From Streptomyces sp. Je 1-369 (GTDB taxonomy: Bacteria > Actinomycetota > Actinomycetes > Streptomycetales > Streptomycetaceae), in assembly GCF_026810505.1 (NCBI RefSeq), contig NZ_CP101750.1:5203501-5267500 (forward strand): a DNA stretch of 64,000 nucleotides. Direction: 5' to 3'. The position numbers and the translations under genes are program-made. Below are positions 13,468 through 23,510 of the stretch, piece after piece. The notes under the pieces are model-generated. The model was not told the DNA's origin. It saw only the letters and a program-made list of their open reading frames with translations, and ran no database searches. How positions within the stretch are numbered: position 1 is the first letter of the stretch; each line of letters begins with the position of its first letter.

Positions 13468-14661
13468 TCACTTGCGGAGGCCGGGCGCCGCGTCCGTCGA
13501 GCGGTCGCGCCACGGCAGCTCCGCCGTGATCGTCGTGGGACCGCCCTCGGGCGACTCGATCACGAAGAGCCCGTCCACCGCGCCGAGCCGGTCGGCGAGC
13601 CCCGACATGCCCGTGCCGCCGTCGAGCCGCGCCCCGCCACGCCCGTCGTCCCACACCTGGATGAGCAGCCGTTCGTCCGCGCGCCAGACGTCGACGCTCG
13701 CGCTCCTCGCCCCGCTGTGCTTGCTGATGTTCTGCAGCAGCTCGGAGACCGTGAAGTACGCGATGCCCTCGATGGCCGCCGCCGGGCGCGCGGGCAGGTC
13801 GGCGGCCACCTTGACCGGCACGGTGCAGCGCGAGGCGACCGAGGAGAGGGCGGCGTTCAGGCCGCGGTCGGTGAGGACGGCGGGGTGGATGCCGCGGGCC
13901 AGGTCGCGCAGTTCCTGCAAGGCCAGTTTCACCTCGCCGTGCGCCTCGTCGACCATGGAGGCCGCGGCGTCGGGGTCCTCGAGGAGCTTCTCCTTGGCGA
14001 GGCCGAGTCCCATGGCGAGGGCGACGAGGCGGGCCTGCGCGCCGTCGTGCAGATCGCGCTCGATGCGGCGCAGGTCGGCGGCGGCGGTGTCCACGACCAC
14101 GCCCCGGTCGGACTCCAGTTCGGCGATCCGCCGCTCCAATTCGTCGGAGGGGGAGAGCAGGCCGCGCACCATCGCCCGGTCCGCGTTGGTGAGCCCGCGC
14201 ACGATGAAGGGCAGCACCGGCCAGAGCACGAAGAGCCCGACGGCGACGACGGCGAAGGTCAGCACGCCCCAGGGCAGCCGGATGAACCCGTACAGCATGG
14301 TGCGCCAGCCCACCGGGTCCTTCAGGTTCGACCACAGCCGCCCGAGAAGACTCTGCCCCCGCTCTCCCGGCATCGGACTCGGCTCGTCGACCCGTACGCC
14401 CAGCAGTTTCCTGGCCCGCGCCCGCTCGGCCCTGCCCAGGACGCGCGCGCCGAGCAGCGCCAGCGCGAGCAGCGGCAGGCCGACCACGGTCACGGTCAGA
14501 CCGATGCCGACGGACAGCACGCTCACCGTGTAGACGAAGGCGACGATGCCCATCGGCAGGTTCACCAGGAGGTGGACGATCTCCTTCCAGGTGTACGTGT
14601 CGTACGCGAAGCGCGCGGGCGGCGGCCGGTCGTCGTGCAAAGGCGTGGTGCGTGCGGTCAT
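13468..14661 (-). CDS. Sensor histidine kinase (HisKA_3 type), copy 2
   Basis: A 397-residue paralogue of the neighbouring kinase with a similar but shorter membrane sensor region (helices near 30-75 and 120-155). The phospho-acceptor is ERDLHDGAQARL (His205). N, G1 and G2 boxes are present (VSELLQNISKHS, DDGRGG, GTGMSGLADRL). The DNA coding for the HisKA_3 region is identical to copy 1 over 93 nt. It lacks its own response regulator, so it may feed the same regulator or form heterodimers with copy 1. Starts at ATG 14661. Confidence 0.94.
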   Translation of the reverse strand: MTARTTPLHDDRPPPARFAYDTYTWKEIVHLLVNLPMGIVAFVYTVSVLSVGIGLTVTVVGLPLLALALLGARVLGRAERARARKLLGVRVDEPSPMPGERGQSLLGRLWSNLKDPVGWRTMLYGFIRLPWGVLTFAVVAVGLFVLWPVLPFIVRGLTNADRAMVRGLLSPSDELERRIAELESDRGVVVDTAAADLRRIERDLHDGAQARLVALAMGLGLAKEKLLEDPDAAASMVDEAHGEVKLALQELRDLARGIHPAVLTDRGLNAALSSVASRCTVPVKVAADLPARPAAAIEGIAYFTVSELLQNISKHSGARSASVDVWRADERLLIQVWDDGRGGARLDGGTGMSGLADRLGAVDGLFVIESPEGGPTTITAELPWRDRSTDAAPGLRK

Positions 14662-14752
14662 ACGCGCTAGGGTGCCCGGCCCGCCGCCGCGACGCCATGA
14701 GGGCGGCCGCCCGGACGGCCGGGGGATAACCCCACCCGAGGGCGACCGCGAC

Positions 14753-14797
14753 GTGACGCCCTGCTTACCGAATGCGTGACGCTCTGCTTACTGAACC
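14753..14797 (+). promoter_or_regulatory. 23-bp direct repeat upstream of the nuo operon
   Basis: Two head-to-tail copies of GTGACGCYCTGCTTACYGAA start at 14753 and 14776, a spacing of about two helical turns. The second overlaps the presumed -35 element. It looks like a regulator-binding site. Confidence 0.6.
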
Positions 14798-14815
14798 TTT
14801 AGCAGGCCCTAGACT
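14788..14815 (+). promoter_or_regulatory. Candidate promoter of the nuoA-N operon
   Basis: TTACTG and TAGACT separated by 16 nt, about 65 nt before the nuoA start. Moderate match to a housekeeping sigma promoter. Confidence 0.4.
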
Positions 14816-14880
14816 CCCGTGCGTACAGATCGTCGAAAAGGGCCAGGAAGGTCAAGGAGTTCAGGGAGTGAGGGGCTGAC

Positions 14881-15270
14881 GTGCACGTGACGAACGTCGC
14901 GGCGAGCTACTACCAGTCGTACTCCGTCGTCGGACTGCTCGCCGTCGTCGGCGTGCTGTTCGTCGCAGTGGCCTTCGGCGCGGGGCGGTTGCTGCGCCCG
15001 GTGGTGCCCACCCCGGAGAAACTCCTGACGTACGAGTGCGGCGTCGACCCCGTCGGCGAGGGCTGGGCCCACACCCAGGTCCGCTACTACGTCTACGCGT
15101 TCCTCTACGTGATCTTCGCCGTCGACTCGATCTTCCTCTTCCCCTGGGCGACGATCTTCGCCGCGCCCGGCTACGGCGCGACGACGCTCGTGGAGATGTT
15201 CATCTTCCTCGGCTTCCTCGCCGTGGGCCTGCTGTACGCATACAAGAAGGGCGTCCTGACGTGGACGTGA
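14881..15270 (+). CDS. nuoA: NADH-quinone oxidoreductase subunit A
   Basis: A 129-residue membrane subunit with three transmembrane helices. The conserved loop [15 protein letters not shown] contains the family Glu-Cys-Gly motif, and the helix [22 protein letters not shown] follows. It starts at GTG 14881 after a GAGGGGCTGAC site. First gene of a ten-gene operon; it overlaps nuoB by 10 nt. Confidence 0.95.
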   Translation: MHVTNVAASYYQSYSVVGLLAVVGVLFVAVAFGAGRLLRPVVPTPEKLLTYECGVDPVGEGWAHTQVRYYVYAFLYVIFAVDSIFLFPWATIFAAPGYGATTLVEMFIFLGFLAVGLLYAYKKGVLTWT

Positions 15271-15944
15271 CCCCGGACACCGACGGGCAGCCCGTGCCGC
15301 AGCCCGCTGCGCAATCCGCTTCGCAGCCTGTGCCGCAACCCGCTTCGCAACCCGCTTCGCAACCCGTGCTGCTTCCCGAGCCGAAGAGGCTGGGCGCGCT
15401 CGCCCGGCTGGCCCCCGAACCGATGAAGGTGGTCCTCAACTGGGGCCGCCGGTACTCCCTCTGGGTCTTCAACTTCGGCCTCGCCTGCTGCGCCATCGAG
15501 TTCATCGCCGCGTCCATGGCGCGGCACGACTTCATCCGGCTCGGTGTCATCCCCTTCGCGCCCGGGCCACGCCAGGCCGACCTGATGGTCGTGTCCGGCA
15601 CGGTCACGGACAAGATGGCACCCGCCGTGAAGCGCCTGTACGAGCAGATGCCCGAACCGAAGTACGTCATCTCCTTCGGCGCCTGCTCCAACTGCGGCGG
15701 CCCCTACTGGGACTCGTACTCCGTCACCAAGGGCGTCGACCAGATCATCCCCGTCGACGTGTACGTCCCCGGGTGCCCGCCCCGCCCCGAGGCGCTGCTC
15801 CAGGGCATCCTCAAACTTCAGGAGAAGATCGCGCGGGAGTCGCTGGGGGAGCGGTACGCGAACGGTTCCGGCGCCCGCCCCTCGGCAGCCGTACTCCAGA
15901 GCGGCCTCGTACAGCCGCCCGCGCCGGGGGAGGCCACGGCATGA
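15261..15944 (+). CDS. nuoB: NADH-quinone oxidoreductase subunit B
   Basis: Carries iron-sulphur cluster N2, which passes electrons to quinone in complex I. All four cluster ligands are present: the CC pair in GLACCAIEF, Cys in GACSNCGG and Cys in PGCPPRP. The GTG at 15261 gives 227 residues; the first 35 are an unusual Pro/Gln/Ser repeat not seen in the core family (four or more copies of a PQPAS-like unit encoded by a 12-nt DNA repeat). The core starts at [20 protein letters not shown]. It overlaps nuoA by 10 nt and nuoC by 4 nt. Confidence 0.95.
   Translation: MDVTPDTDGQPVPQPAAQSASQPVPQPASQPASQPVLLPEPKRLGALARLAPEPMKVVLNWGRRYSLWVFNFGLACCAIEFIAASMARHDFIRLGVIPFAPGPRQADLMVVSGTVTDKMAPAVKRLYEQMPEPKYVISFGACSNCGGPYWDSYSVTKGVDQIIPVDVYVPGCPPRPEALLQGILKLQEKIARESLGERYANGSGARPSAAVLQSGLVQPPAPGEATA
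15290..15370. repeat. Short tandem repeat in the 5' end of nuoB
   Basis: Repeated CAACCCGCTTCG-type units (9 to 12 nt) encode the Pro-Gln-Ser-rich N-terminal extension of NuoB. Confidence 0.75.
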
Positions 15945-17167
15945 CCGGCTGGCTGCCGAGCCTCGTCGAGGAGCTCTTCGGTGCGGAGGCGACGGCCGAG
16001 GAGTCGTACGACGTCCTGACGGTCGACGTCCCCGCGGCCTCCTGGACCACGGCCCTGGAGACCGCCCGCACCACCCTCACCTGCACCTACTTCGACTGGC
16101 TCAGCGCGGTCGACGAACCGGGCACGGGCTTCCGCGTCGCCGCCCACGTGGTCGCCCTCGCTCCCGTACGCCGCCTCCTCGTCCGTACGACCGTCGCGCA
16201 CGACGCCCCGGTACTCGCCTCCGCGGTCGACGTGTACGCGGGCGCCGCCTGGCACGAGCGCGAGACCCACGAGATGTTCGGCGTCATGTTTGAGGGCCAC
16301 CCCGGACTGACCCCGCTCCTCCTGCCCGACACCTTCGAAGGCCACCCCCTCCGCAAGGACTTCGTACTCGCGGCGCGGGTAGCGAAGGCCTGGCCGGGCG
16401 CCAAGGAGCCGGGCGAGTCGGAGCACGGCGGCCCCAAGCGCCGCCAGATGCTGCCGCCCGGCGTCCCCGACCCGAACGAGTGGGGCCCGCTCAAGGGCCA
16501 GCTCCCCGCGGCCCCGGCCCGCCCGGCCCGCGGCGCGGGACGCGCGGCGGGTGCGGGTGCGGGTGCGGGCGCCGCAGGCCGTGCGGGTGCAGGCGAACGC
16601 CCGCCCCGCAGAACCCGCTCGGTCAGCCAGGGCTCGGCAAGCCAGACGGCCCCCGAAGCGCAGCCCACGGGGACCCCGGAATCTCCGGTGACTCCGGAGG
16701 TCCCGGCGACCCCGGACACGCAGCCCGGCACAGTGCCCACCGAGGCACAACAGCCGGACGCCCCGGCCCGCCCCCCGCGCCGCGCACGCAGCGCGAGCCA
16801 GGGTTCGGCATCCCAACGAGCGGCAACCCCGGAACCGGAAACCTCGGAACCGGAAACCTCGGAACGGGAAACCCCGGAACCGGAAACCCCCCAACCGGCA
16901 ACCACGCAACAAGAGCCCCCCGCTCCGAAGGCCGCCCCCGAACCGAAGTCCGACGCCCCGTGGCACCACGCCCGCCCGGCGTTCGAGCCCTCGGACCAGC
17001 CGAAGCCCACGACGAAGCCAGACACCCCCCGTACCGGGGAAACCGAAAACCCCAAGGACACCGCCGACACCGGGAAATCCGCGGACTCCGGCGGCACCGG
17101 GAAATCCGCGGACACCGCCGACACCGCGGACTCCGGCGACACCGGAAATACCGGAGGCACCGAGTGA
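15941..17167 (+). CDS. nuoC: NuoC-like subunit with long disordered C-terminal tail
   Basis: The first 190 or so residues are a NuoC (30-kDa subunit) domain: [13 protein letters not shown], then [19 protein letters not shown] and [16 protein letters not shown], the family signature. The remaining 215 residues are a low-complexity tail rich in Ala/Gly/Arg, then Pro/Glu/Thr, ending in [14 protein letters not shown], with no NuoD similarity. So this is not a NuoCD fusion, although it is more than twice the usual NuoC length. ATG at 15941 overlaps the nuoB stop (ATGA). In complex I, NuoC sits beside NuoD on the peripheral arm, yet no nuoD follows. Confidence 0.92.
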   Translation: MTGWLPSLVEELFGAEATAEESYDVLTVDVPAASWTTALETARTTLTCTYFDWLSAVDEPGTGFRVAAHVVALAPVRRLLVRTTVAHDAPVLASAVDVYAGAAWHERETHEMFGVMFEGHPGLTPLLLPDTFEGHPLRKDFVLAARVAKAWPGAKEPGESEHGGPKRRQMLPPGVPDPNEWGPLKGQLPAAPARPARGAGRAAGAGAGAGAAGRAGAGERPPRRTRSVSQGSASQTAPEAQPTGTPESPVTPEVPATPDTQPGTVPTEAQQPDAPARPPRRARSASQGSASQRAATPEPETSEPETSERETPEPETPQPATTQQEPPAPKAAPEPKSDAPWHHARPAFEPSDQPKPTTKPDTPRTGETENPKDTADTGKSADSGGTGKSADTADTADSGDTGNTGGTE

Positions 17168-18132
17168 ACGACGCCCTCGACGTCGCCCTGCGCCTCGTCA
17201 TCGTCTTCGCCGTGTTCCTGGTCCTCCCCCTCGTCATCGGCCAGACCGAGCACAAGGTCATGGCCCACATGCAGGGTCGCCTCGGCCCGATGCACGCGGG
17301 GGGCTTCCACGGCTGGGCGCAACTCGTCGCCGACGGCGTCAAATTCGCCCAGAAGGAAGACGTCGTCCCCGCCGCGGCCGACCGCCGAGTCTTCCAACTC
17401 GCGCCCGCCATCGCCCTGCTGCCCTACCTCCTCGTCCTGATCGCCATCCCGATCGGCCCCGACGAGGGCGCGGTCGGCGAGGTCATCGACGCGGGCATCT
17501 TCTTCGTGCTCGCGGTGATGGGCGTCGGCGTACTCGGCTCCCTCATGGCCGGCTGGGCCAGCGCCAACAAGTTCTCCCTCCTCGGCGGCCTCCGTACCGC
17601 CGCCCAGCTCCTCGCGTACGAGCTTCCGATGCTGCTCGCCGCCGCCTCGGTCGCGATGGCCTCGGGCACGGTCTCACTGCCCGGCATCGTCGACGCCTTC
17701 GAGTGGTGGTGGCTGCCCTGGCAGATCGTCGGCGCGCTCGTCTTCTTCATCGCGGGCCTCGCCGAACTCCAGCGCCCGCCCTTCGACATGCCGGTCGCCG
17801 ACTCCGAGATCATCTTCGGCGCCTACACCGAGTACACGGGCCTGCGCTTCGCCCTCTTCCTCCTCGCCGAGTACGCGGGAATCGTCGTCCTGTGCGGTCT
17901 GACCACCGTCCTCTTCCTCGGCGGCTGGCACGGACCGTGGGGCGCCGACGGCTTCGGCTGGGTCTGGACCCTGCTCAAGACGGCCGTCCTCGCCTTCGTC
18001 GTGATCTGGCTGCGCGTGTCCTACCCCCGTCTCCGCGAGGACCAGCTCCAGAAGCTCTCCTGGACCCTCCTCGTCCCGCTCGCCCTCGCGCAGATCGCGC
18101 TCACCGGAATCGTGAAGGTGGCGATCAACTGA
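17164..18132 (+). CDS. nuoH: NADH-quinone oxidoreductase subunit H
   Basis: A 322-residue membrane subunit with about eight helices that links the peripheral arm to the proton-pumping arm and forms the quinone chamber. Family motifs: [55 protein letters not shown] and [15 protein letters not shown] at 17164 overlaps nuoC by 4 nt. Confidence 0.96.
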   Translation: MNDALDVALRLVIVFAVFLVLPLVIGQTEHKVMAHMQGRLGPMHAGGFHGWAQLVADGVKFAQKEDVVPAAADRRVFQLAPAIALLPYLLVLIAIPIGPDEGAVGEVIDAGIFFVLAVMGVGVLGSLMAGWASANKFSLLGGLRTAAQLLAYELPMLLAAASVAMASGTVSLPGIVDAFEWWWLPWQIVGALVFFIAGLAELQRPPFDMPVADSEIIFGAYTEYTGLRFALFLLAEYAGIVVLCGLTTVLFLGGWHGPWGADGFGWVWTLLKTAVLAFVVIWLRVSYPRLREDQLQKLSWTLLVPLALAQIALTGIVKVAIN

Positions 18133-18698
18133 TGCCCCCGATCCCAGGCTCGGGCCTCGCCAAGGGCCTCGCCGTCACCCTGCGCACGATGACGAAGAAG
18201 ACCGTCACCGAGCAGTACCCCGAGCACCAGCCCGAACTGCCGCCCCGCACCCGCGGCGTCATCGGCCTCTTCGAGGAGAACTGCACGGTCTGCATGCTCT
18301 GCGCCCGTGAATGCCCCGACTGGTGCATCTACATCGACTCCCACAAGGAGACGGTGCCGCCCGCCGCCCCCGGCGGACGCGAGCGCAGCCGCAACGTCCT
18401 GGACCGCTTCGCCATCGACTTCGCCCTCTGCATGTACTGCGGTATCTGCATCGAGGTCTGCCCCTTCGACGCGCTGTTCTGGTCGCCGGAGTTCGAGTAC
18501 GCCGAGACCGACATCCACGAACTCACCCACGAGCGCGACAAGCTCCGCGAGTGGATGTGGACCGTCCCCACCCCACCCGCCCTGGACCCCGCAGCCGAGG
18601 AGCCGAAGGAACTCGCCGCCGCCCGCAAGTCGGCCGAGAAACTGGCCGCGGCTGAGGTGGCTGGGGCAGCCGAGGCGAAGGGCGAGGAGTCGTCGTGA
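18132..18698 (+). CDS. nuoI: NADH-quinone oxidoreductase subunit I
   Basis: A 188-residue ferredoxin-like subunit with two complete 4Fe-4S motifs, [12 protein letters not shown] and [12 protein letters not shown], matching clusters N6a and N6b. The ATG at 18132 shares one base with the nuoH stop. The C-terminal 45 residues are an Ala/Glu/Lys-rich tail. All iron-sulphur ligands are intact, so an electron path to NuoB could exist even without NuoEFG. Confidence 0.96.
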   Translation: MPPIPGSGLAKGLAVTLRTMTKKTVTEQYPEHQPELPPRTRGVIGLFEENCTVCMLCARECPDWCIYIDSHKETVPPAAPGGRERSRNVLDRFAIDFALCMYCGICIEVCPFDALFWSPEFEYAETDIHELTHERDKLREWMWTVPTPPALDPAAEEPKELAAARKSAEKLAAAEVAGAAEAKGEESS

Positions 18699-19354
18699 AC
18701 ATCGCCGCCGAAACGATCGCCGTCGAAACGATCGCCTCCGGAACACGCGCCGCCGAAACACAGGGCTTCCTGTCCCCGACGGGTGTCGAGATCGCCTTCC
18801 TCCTGGTCGGCCTCGTCACCCTCGGCGCGGCCGTCATCACGGTCACGACGAGGCAGCTGGTGCACGCCGCGCTGTGGCTGGTGGTCGCGCTCGGCGGGCT
18901 CGCCGTCGAGTACCTCCTCCTGACCGCCGAGTTCATCGCCTGGGTCCAGGTCCTCATCTACGTCGGATCCGTCGTCGTACTCCTCCTCTTCGGACTGATG
19001 CTCACCAGGGCCCCCATCGGCCGCTCACCGGAGGCCGATTCGGGCAACCGCCCCGTCGCGCTCGCGGTGGCCCTCGTCGCCGCGGCCGCCCTGGTCTGGG
19101 TCGTCGTGGACGCGTTCCGCACCACGGTGATCGACCTGGACGGCGCGGCCCAGGGCTCCACCGACGTGACCGGCTCGATCCTCTTCCGGCACTGGGTGCT
19201 CCCCTTCGAAGCCCTCTCGGTCCTCCTCCTCGCCGCCCTCGTCGGCGCGATCGTCCTGTCCCGCAAGAGCACCGCCCAGGACCAGTCGCAGGCCCAGAAC
19301 CGAGGACGGACCCAGAACCGAGGCCGCTCCCAGGACCAGGAGGAGAACAACTGA
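18695..19354 (+). CDS. nuoJ: NADH-quinone oxidoreductase subunit J
   Basis: A 219-residue membrane subunit with five hydrophobic helices. The typical NuoJ segment is [22 protein letters not shown] followed by [24 protein letters not shown] at 18695 overlaps nuoI by 4 nt. A short repeat ([12 protein letters not shown]) opens the protein and an Arg/Gln-rich repeat ([12 protein letters not shown]) closes it; both are outside the conserved core. Confidence 0.95.
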   Translation: MNIAAETIAVETIASGTRAAETQGFLSPTGVEIAFLLVGLVTLGAAVITVTTRQLVHAALWLVVALGGLAVEYLLLTAEFIAWVQVLIYVGSVVVLLLFGLMLTRAPIGRSPEADSGNRPVALAVALVAAAALVWVVVDAFRTTVIDLDGAAQGSTDVTGSILFRHWVLPFEALSVLLLAALVGAIVLSRKSTAQDQSQAQNRGRTQNRGRSQDQEENN

Positions 19355-19764
19355 TGCACCTCCACCTCGCCTACCCCGCGGTCCTGGCCGCCCTCCTCTT
19401 CTGCGTGGGCCTGTACGGCGTGCTCGCACGGCGCAACGCGATCCTGGTCCTGATGTCCGTCGAGCTGATGCTCAACGCCGTCAACCTCAACCTCGTCGCC
19501 TTCGACGTCTGGCTCCGCGACTCCCTCCACGCCGGTCAGGCCCTGACCCTCTTCACCATCGCCATCGCCGCCGCCGAGATCGGCATCGGCCTCGCGATCG
19601 TCCTGGCGGTCTACCGCAACCGCGGCAGCTCCGCCGTCGACGACCTCCGCGACACCGCCGAGCACCCGGACGACGACCCCGGCGACAGCGACGGCGATCC
19701 CGGCGACACCGGCGACACCGACGAAGAGGCCGCACCGGCGCAGAAGGCTGAGGCCACCGCGTGA
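19354..19764 (+). CDS. nuoK: NADH-quinone oxidoreductase subunit K
   Basis: A 136-residue antiporter-like small subunit with three helices and the conserved Glu in [16 protein letters not shown] and in [17 protein letters not shown]. It is longer than the roughly 100-residue norm because of an acidic Asp/Gly-rich tail (about 40 residues). ATG at 19354 shares one base with the nuoJ stop. Confidence 0.95.
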   Translation: MHLHLAYPAVLAALLFCVGLYGVLARRNAILVLMSVELMLNAVNLNLVAFDVWLRDSLHAGQALTLFTIAIAAAEIGIGLAIVLAVYRNRGSSAVDDLRDTAEHPDDDPGDSDGDPGDTGDTDEEAAPAQKAEATA

Positions 19765-21770
19765 CCACGACCACCCTCGCCGTCCTCGTCCCCCTCCTTC
19801 CGTTCCTTGGCGCGGCCGCGGGCCTGCTGCTCGGCCGACGGATCCCCGGTCTCGTACGCCCCCTTGCCGTGCTGCCCACGCTGACGGCACTCCTGCTCGC
19901 CGTGCTCGTGGCGGCCCGTCAGGGCGGGGGCACCGGCGGCGGCACGGCTGCGGTCGACGCCGCCACCGAACTCACCCCGACCGGCTCGGTCCCCATCGAG
20001 CTCGCCCTGCACATCGACGGCTTCGCCGCCCTCGTCGCCGTCCTGGTCGGCGTCGTCGCGTCGTGCGTGCAGATCTACTCGACGGGCTACCTCCGCGAGG
20101 ACCCGCGCTACCCCTCGTACGCCTCCCTCGTCTCCCTCTTCACCTCCGCGATGCTGCTCGTCGTCTACTCCGGCGACCTGATGGTGCTCCTGGTCGGCTG
20201 GGAGATCATGGGCATCTGCTCGTACTTCCTGGTCGGCCACTACTGGGAGACCCCCGAGGCGCGCGCCGCCTCCCTGAAGGCCTTCCTCGTCACCAAGCTC
20301 GGCGACGTCCCCTTCCTGATCGGCCTGTTCGCGCTCGCCGCCGACACGGGCTCCTTCCGCATCACGACGATCCTGTCGACGGTCGCGGACAACGGCCTGG
20401 ACCACCCGACGCTGATCGCCCTGCTGCTGCTCGCGGGCGTCGCCGGCAAGTCCGCGCAGTTCCCGCTCCACACCTGGCTGCCCGACGCGATGGCAGGCCC
20501 CACGCCCGTCTCCGCGCTGATCCACGCCGCGACGATGGTCGCCGCCGGTGTCTACTTCGTGGCCCGGCTCCTCCCCGTCTTCGCCCTCTCCGGCGCGGCC
20601 CTGGTCGTCCTCGCCGTCATGGCCGCCGTCACCATGGCCGGCTCGGCCCTCGCCGCGCTCGCCCAGGACGACATCAAGCGCGTCCTCGCGTACTCGACGA
20701 TCGGTCAGCTCGGCTACATGACCGGCGCTCTCGCCGTCGGCGACCGCGGTGCCGCCGTCTTCCACCTCCTGTCGCACGGCGCCTTCAAGGCGCTCCTGTT
20801 CCTCGCGGCGGGCGTGATCATCCACGCCGCCGGCACCAACTCGCTGGCCGCCATGTCCCGCATGGACGGCCTGCGCGACCGCATCCCCGACGCGTACTGG
20901 ACGATGACCGTGGCGCTCCTCGCGCTCGCCGCGATCCCGCCGTTCAGCGGCTTCTTCTCCAAGGAGGCGGTGCTCGGCGCCGCCGAGCACACGGCCACCG
21001 GTCACGCCGAGTCCGTGCCCACCGCGGCGGGCTGGATCGTCCTCGTCGCCGGTCTCCTCACCGCCCTCCTCACCGCTGCCTACGCGACGCGCCTGTGGCT
21101 GCTCGCCTTCCACGGCCGGGGAGCACAGGTCCCCGACCATGGGCGCCAGCCCCTCGCGATGACTGCCGTGCTCTGGGTGCTCGCAGTCCCCTCACTCGTC
21201 TTCGGCCTGACCGTCGGCGTCCTGCCGGACTGGTTCGACGGCCACTCGCTCGCCCCGACGCTCACCACCTCCGTCCTGGGCACGGGCGTCGCCCTCGTCG
21301 GTGCCCTGGTCACCTACGGCGCGTGGCGGCACACCACGGCGCTCGCCGCCCGCGTCCCCATGGGCGCGGTCGCCGCGACCCCGGACGGCGACGGCGCCCA
21401 GGTCGAGGCGGAGGCCATCGCCACCCACACGCTCGCGTACGGAGACGTCGCCTCGGCACCGGACCCGGCCGACCCCGGCCGTCTGCTGCTCGGCCCGCTG
21501 CACCGGCACGCGGCTGCCGGCTTCCACCTCGACGCCGTCCACACCGCCCTGTTCGTGCGCCCCGTCCGCGCCGCGGCGAGCCTGGTCCGCTTTCTGGACC
21601 GCGAGGTCGTCGAGACGTACGTGCGCGGTGCCGGCACCGCACCCCGCTGGCTCGGCGCGGCCGTCCGCCGCGCGCAGACCGGCAACGTGCAGACCTACCT
21701 GAGCGCGCTGCTCGCAGGCACGGTCGTCCTGGCCGTCGCCGCCGTCCTTGTCGCCACCGCCGGAGCGTGA
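19761..21770 (+). CDS. nuoL: NADH-quinone oxidoreductase subunit L
   Basis: A 669-residue Mrp-antiporter-type proton-pumping subunit with about 15 helices. Landmarks: [21 protein letters not shown] (key Glu), [31 protein letters not shown] (key Lys), [18 protein letters not shown] and [15 protein letters not shown] at 19761 overlaps nuoK by 4 nt. Full length for the family, including the long C-terminal lateral-helix region. Confidence 0.96.
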   Translation: MTTTTLAVLVPLLPFLGAAAGLLLGRRIPGLVRPLAVLPTLTALLLAVLVAARQGGGTGGGTAAVDAATELTPTGSVPIELALHIDGFAALVAVLVGVVASCVQIYSTGYLREDPRYPSYASLVSLFTSAMLLVVYSGDLMVLLVGWEIMGICSYFLVGHYWETPEARAASLKAFLVTKLGDVPFLIGLFALAADTGSFRITTILSTVADNGLDHPTLIALLLLAGVAGKSAQFPLHTWLPDAMAGPTPVSALIHAATMVAAGVYFVARLLPVFALSGAALVVLAVMAAVTMAGSALAALAQDDIKRVLAYSTIGQLGYMTGALAVGDRGAAVFHLLSHGAFKALLFLAAGVIIHAAGTNSLAAMSRMDGLRDRIPDAYWTMTVALLALAAIPPFSGFFSKEAVLGAAEHTATGHAESVPTAAGWIVLVAGLLTALLTAAYATRLWLLAFHGRGAQVPDHGRQPLAMTAVLWVLAVPSLVFGLTVGVLPDWFDGHSLAPTLTTSVLGTGVALVGALVTYGAWRHTTALAARVPMGAVAATPDGDGAQVEAEAIATHTLAYGDVASAPDPADPGRLLLGPLHRHAAAGFHLDAVHTALFVRPVRAAASLVRFLDREVVETYVRGAGTAPRWLGAAVRRAQTGNVQTYLSALLAGTVVLAVAAVLVATAGA

Positions 21771-21776
21771 GCAGCC

Positions 21777-23510
21777 GTGATCGGTATCAGTGAGTCCGTG
21801 ATGCAGTTTCTTCTGGCGTTGATCGTCGTCGGCCCGCTCATCGGCGCTGTGGCCGCTCTCCTGCCCGCCCCGCCCGGGCTGAAGGGAAAGTCGCCCGACC
21901 AGGCCGTGCTGCGCCACGGCGTGGTCGTGACCGGCGCGATCCTGCTCGCAGCGATCGTCCTCGCGCTCGGCTTCGACCACGACCAGCCGTCGAAGATGCA
22001 GGCCACGACCGATATCAGCTGGATCCCCGCACTCGACGTGCGCATCCATCTCGGCATCGACGGCATCTCGCTCCCCCTTCTGGTCCTGACCGCGCTGCTG
22101 ACCTTCCTCTGCGCGCTCTACTCCTACTTCAAAATGCCGACCGGGCCTTCCCCCAAGGCGTTCGTCGCACTGATCCTCATGCTCGAGTCCGGCACCCTCG
22201 CGACCTTCGCCGTCCTCGATCTGCTGCTGTTCTTCCTGGCGTTCGAGATGGTGCTCATCCCGATGTACTTCCTCATCGCCCGCTGGGGCGGTGAGCAACG
22301 GGTCCAGGCCGCCTGGAAGTTCATCCTCTACACACTGCTCGGCTCCGTCGTCATGCTGCTGGGCCTGCTCCTCATCGGGCTCAAGTCCGGCACATTCGAC
22401 ATGGTGGCACTCGCCACTGACAACGGCCGGCACCTGACCACATCCGTGCAGGTCATCGCGGTTCTGGCGATCGGGATCGGGCTCGCGGTCAAGACGCCGA
22501 TGTGGCCGCTGCACAGCTGGCTGCCCGACGCCCACACCGCCGCGCCCACCGTCGGATCGGTGCTGCTGGCCGGCGTCATGCTGAAGATGGGTACGTACGG
22601 GTTCGTCCGGATCATCCTGCCTGTCGCCCCGGACGGAATGCGGGAGTTCGCGCCGTACCTCGCCGCCTTCGCGGTCGTGGGCATCATCTACGGATCCCTG
22701 GCCTGCCTCGCGCTCGCCAAGCAGGGCGCGAAGGGCGACCTCAAGCGCCTCATCGCGTACTCGTCCGTCGGCCACATTGGCTTCGTCCTGCTCGGCATCT
22801 CGACGATGAGCCCCACCGGCGTGAACGGCGCCCTGTTCGCCAACATCGCCCACGGCCTCATCACCGGCCTGCTCTTCTTCCTCGTCGGCGCGCTGAAGGA
22901 CCGCACCGGCACGACCGACCTCGACACCCTCGCGCAGGGCTCCGGCGCCGCGCTCTACGGCAGGGCGCCCCGCCTCGGCGGACTCCTCGCGTTCGCCGCC
23001 GTCGCCTCGCTCGGCCTGCCGGGCCTCGCCGGGTTCTGGGGCGAAATGCTGGCGCTGTTCGGCGCGTTCGAGCCCGCGGCCGACCTGAGCCGTCCCGCCT
23101 TCCTCACCTTCATGGCGATCGCCGCCTTCGGGACTCTGCTCACCGCCGCGTACATGCTCATCGTCGTACGCCGCGTCTGCATGGGCCCGATGCCGCGGAC
23201 GACCGAGGAACCCGCGCACGGCAAGCTCGCCGATGAACCCGCGCACGGCAAGCTCGCCGATGAACCCGCGCACGGGGAGGTCGCGGACGAAGCCGCGCAC
23301 GGGAAGCTCGCCGAGGGACCCGCGCCCAAGGCCCTCGCCGGCACCCGCGCTCCCTCCCGTGTCCCCGAGTTCGCCGACGTCCGCGGTTACGAGTTCGCCG
23401 CCTGGACCCCGCTCGTCGCCCTCACCGTCCTCGCCGGACTCTGGCCCGCGGCTCTCCTCGGCCTCACCGACCCGGCCGTGCAGAAGCTCCTCACTGGAGG
23501 CAAGTCGTGA
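21777..23510 (+). CDS. nuoM: NADH-quinone oxidoreductase subunit M
   Basis: A 577-residue antiporter-like subunit with about 14 helices. Landmarks: FFLAFEMVLIPMYFLIARWGGE, KTPMWPLHSWLPDAHTAAPTVGSVLLAGVMLKMGTYGF (read in two parts) and DLKRLIAYSSVGHIGFVLLG. A loop near residue 480 carries a four-copy nonapeptide repeat (EPAHGKLAD) not found in ordinary NuoM. GTG at 21777, 6 nt after nuoL. Confidence 0.95.
   Translation: MIGISESVMQFLLALIVVGPLIGAVAALLPAPPGLKGKSPDQAVLRHGVVVTGAILLAAIVLALGFDHDQPSKMQATTDISWIPALDVRIHLGIDGISLPLLVLTALLTFLCALYSYFKMPTGPSPKAFVALILMLESGTLATFAVLDLLLFFLAFEMVLIPMYFLIARWGGEQRVQAAWKFILYTLLGSVVMLLGLLLIGLKSGTFDMVALATDNGRHLTTSVQVIAVLAIGIGLAVKTPMWPLHSWLPDAHTAAPTVGSVLLAGVMLKMGTYGFVRIILPVAPDGMREFAPYLAAFAVVGIIYGSLACLALAKQGAKGDLKRLIAYSSVGHIGFVLLGISTMSPTGVNGALFANIAHGLITGLLFFLVGALKDRTGTTDLDTLAQGSGAALYGRAPRLGGLLAFAAVASLGLPGLAGFWGEMLALFGAFEPAADLSRPAFLTFMAIAAFGTLLTAAYMLIVVRRVCMGPMPRTTEEPAHGKLADEPAHGKLADEPAHGEVADEAAHGKLAEGPAPKALAGTRAPSRVPEFADVRGYEFAAWTPLVALTVLAGLWPAALLGLTDPAVQKLLTGGKS
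23208..23315. repeat. 27-nt tandem repeat inside nuoM
   Basis: Four in-frame units begin GAACCCGCGCACGG and run 27 nt each; the first two are identical. They encode EPAHGKLAD-type nonapeptides in a soluble loop between two late helices. Confidence 0.93.

Noticed and set aside
15941..17167. NuoCD fusion
   Set aside because: The length suggested it, but everything after residue 190 is low-complexity and lacks NuoD motifs.
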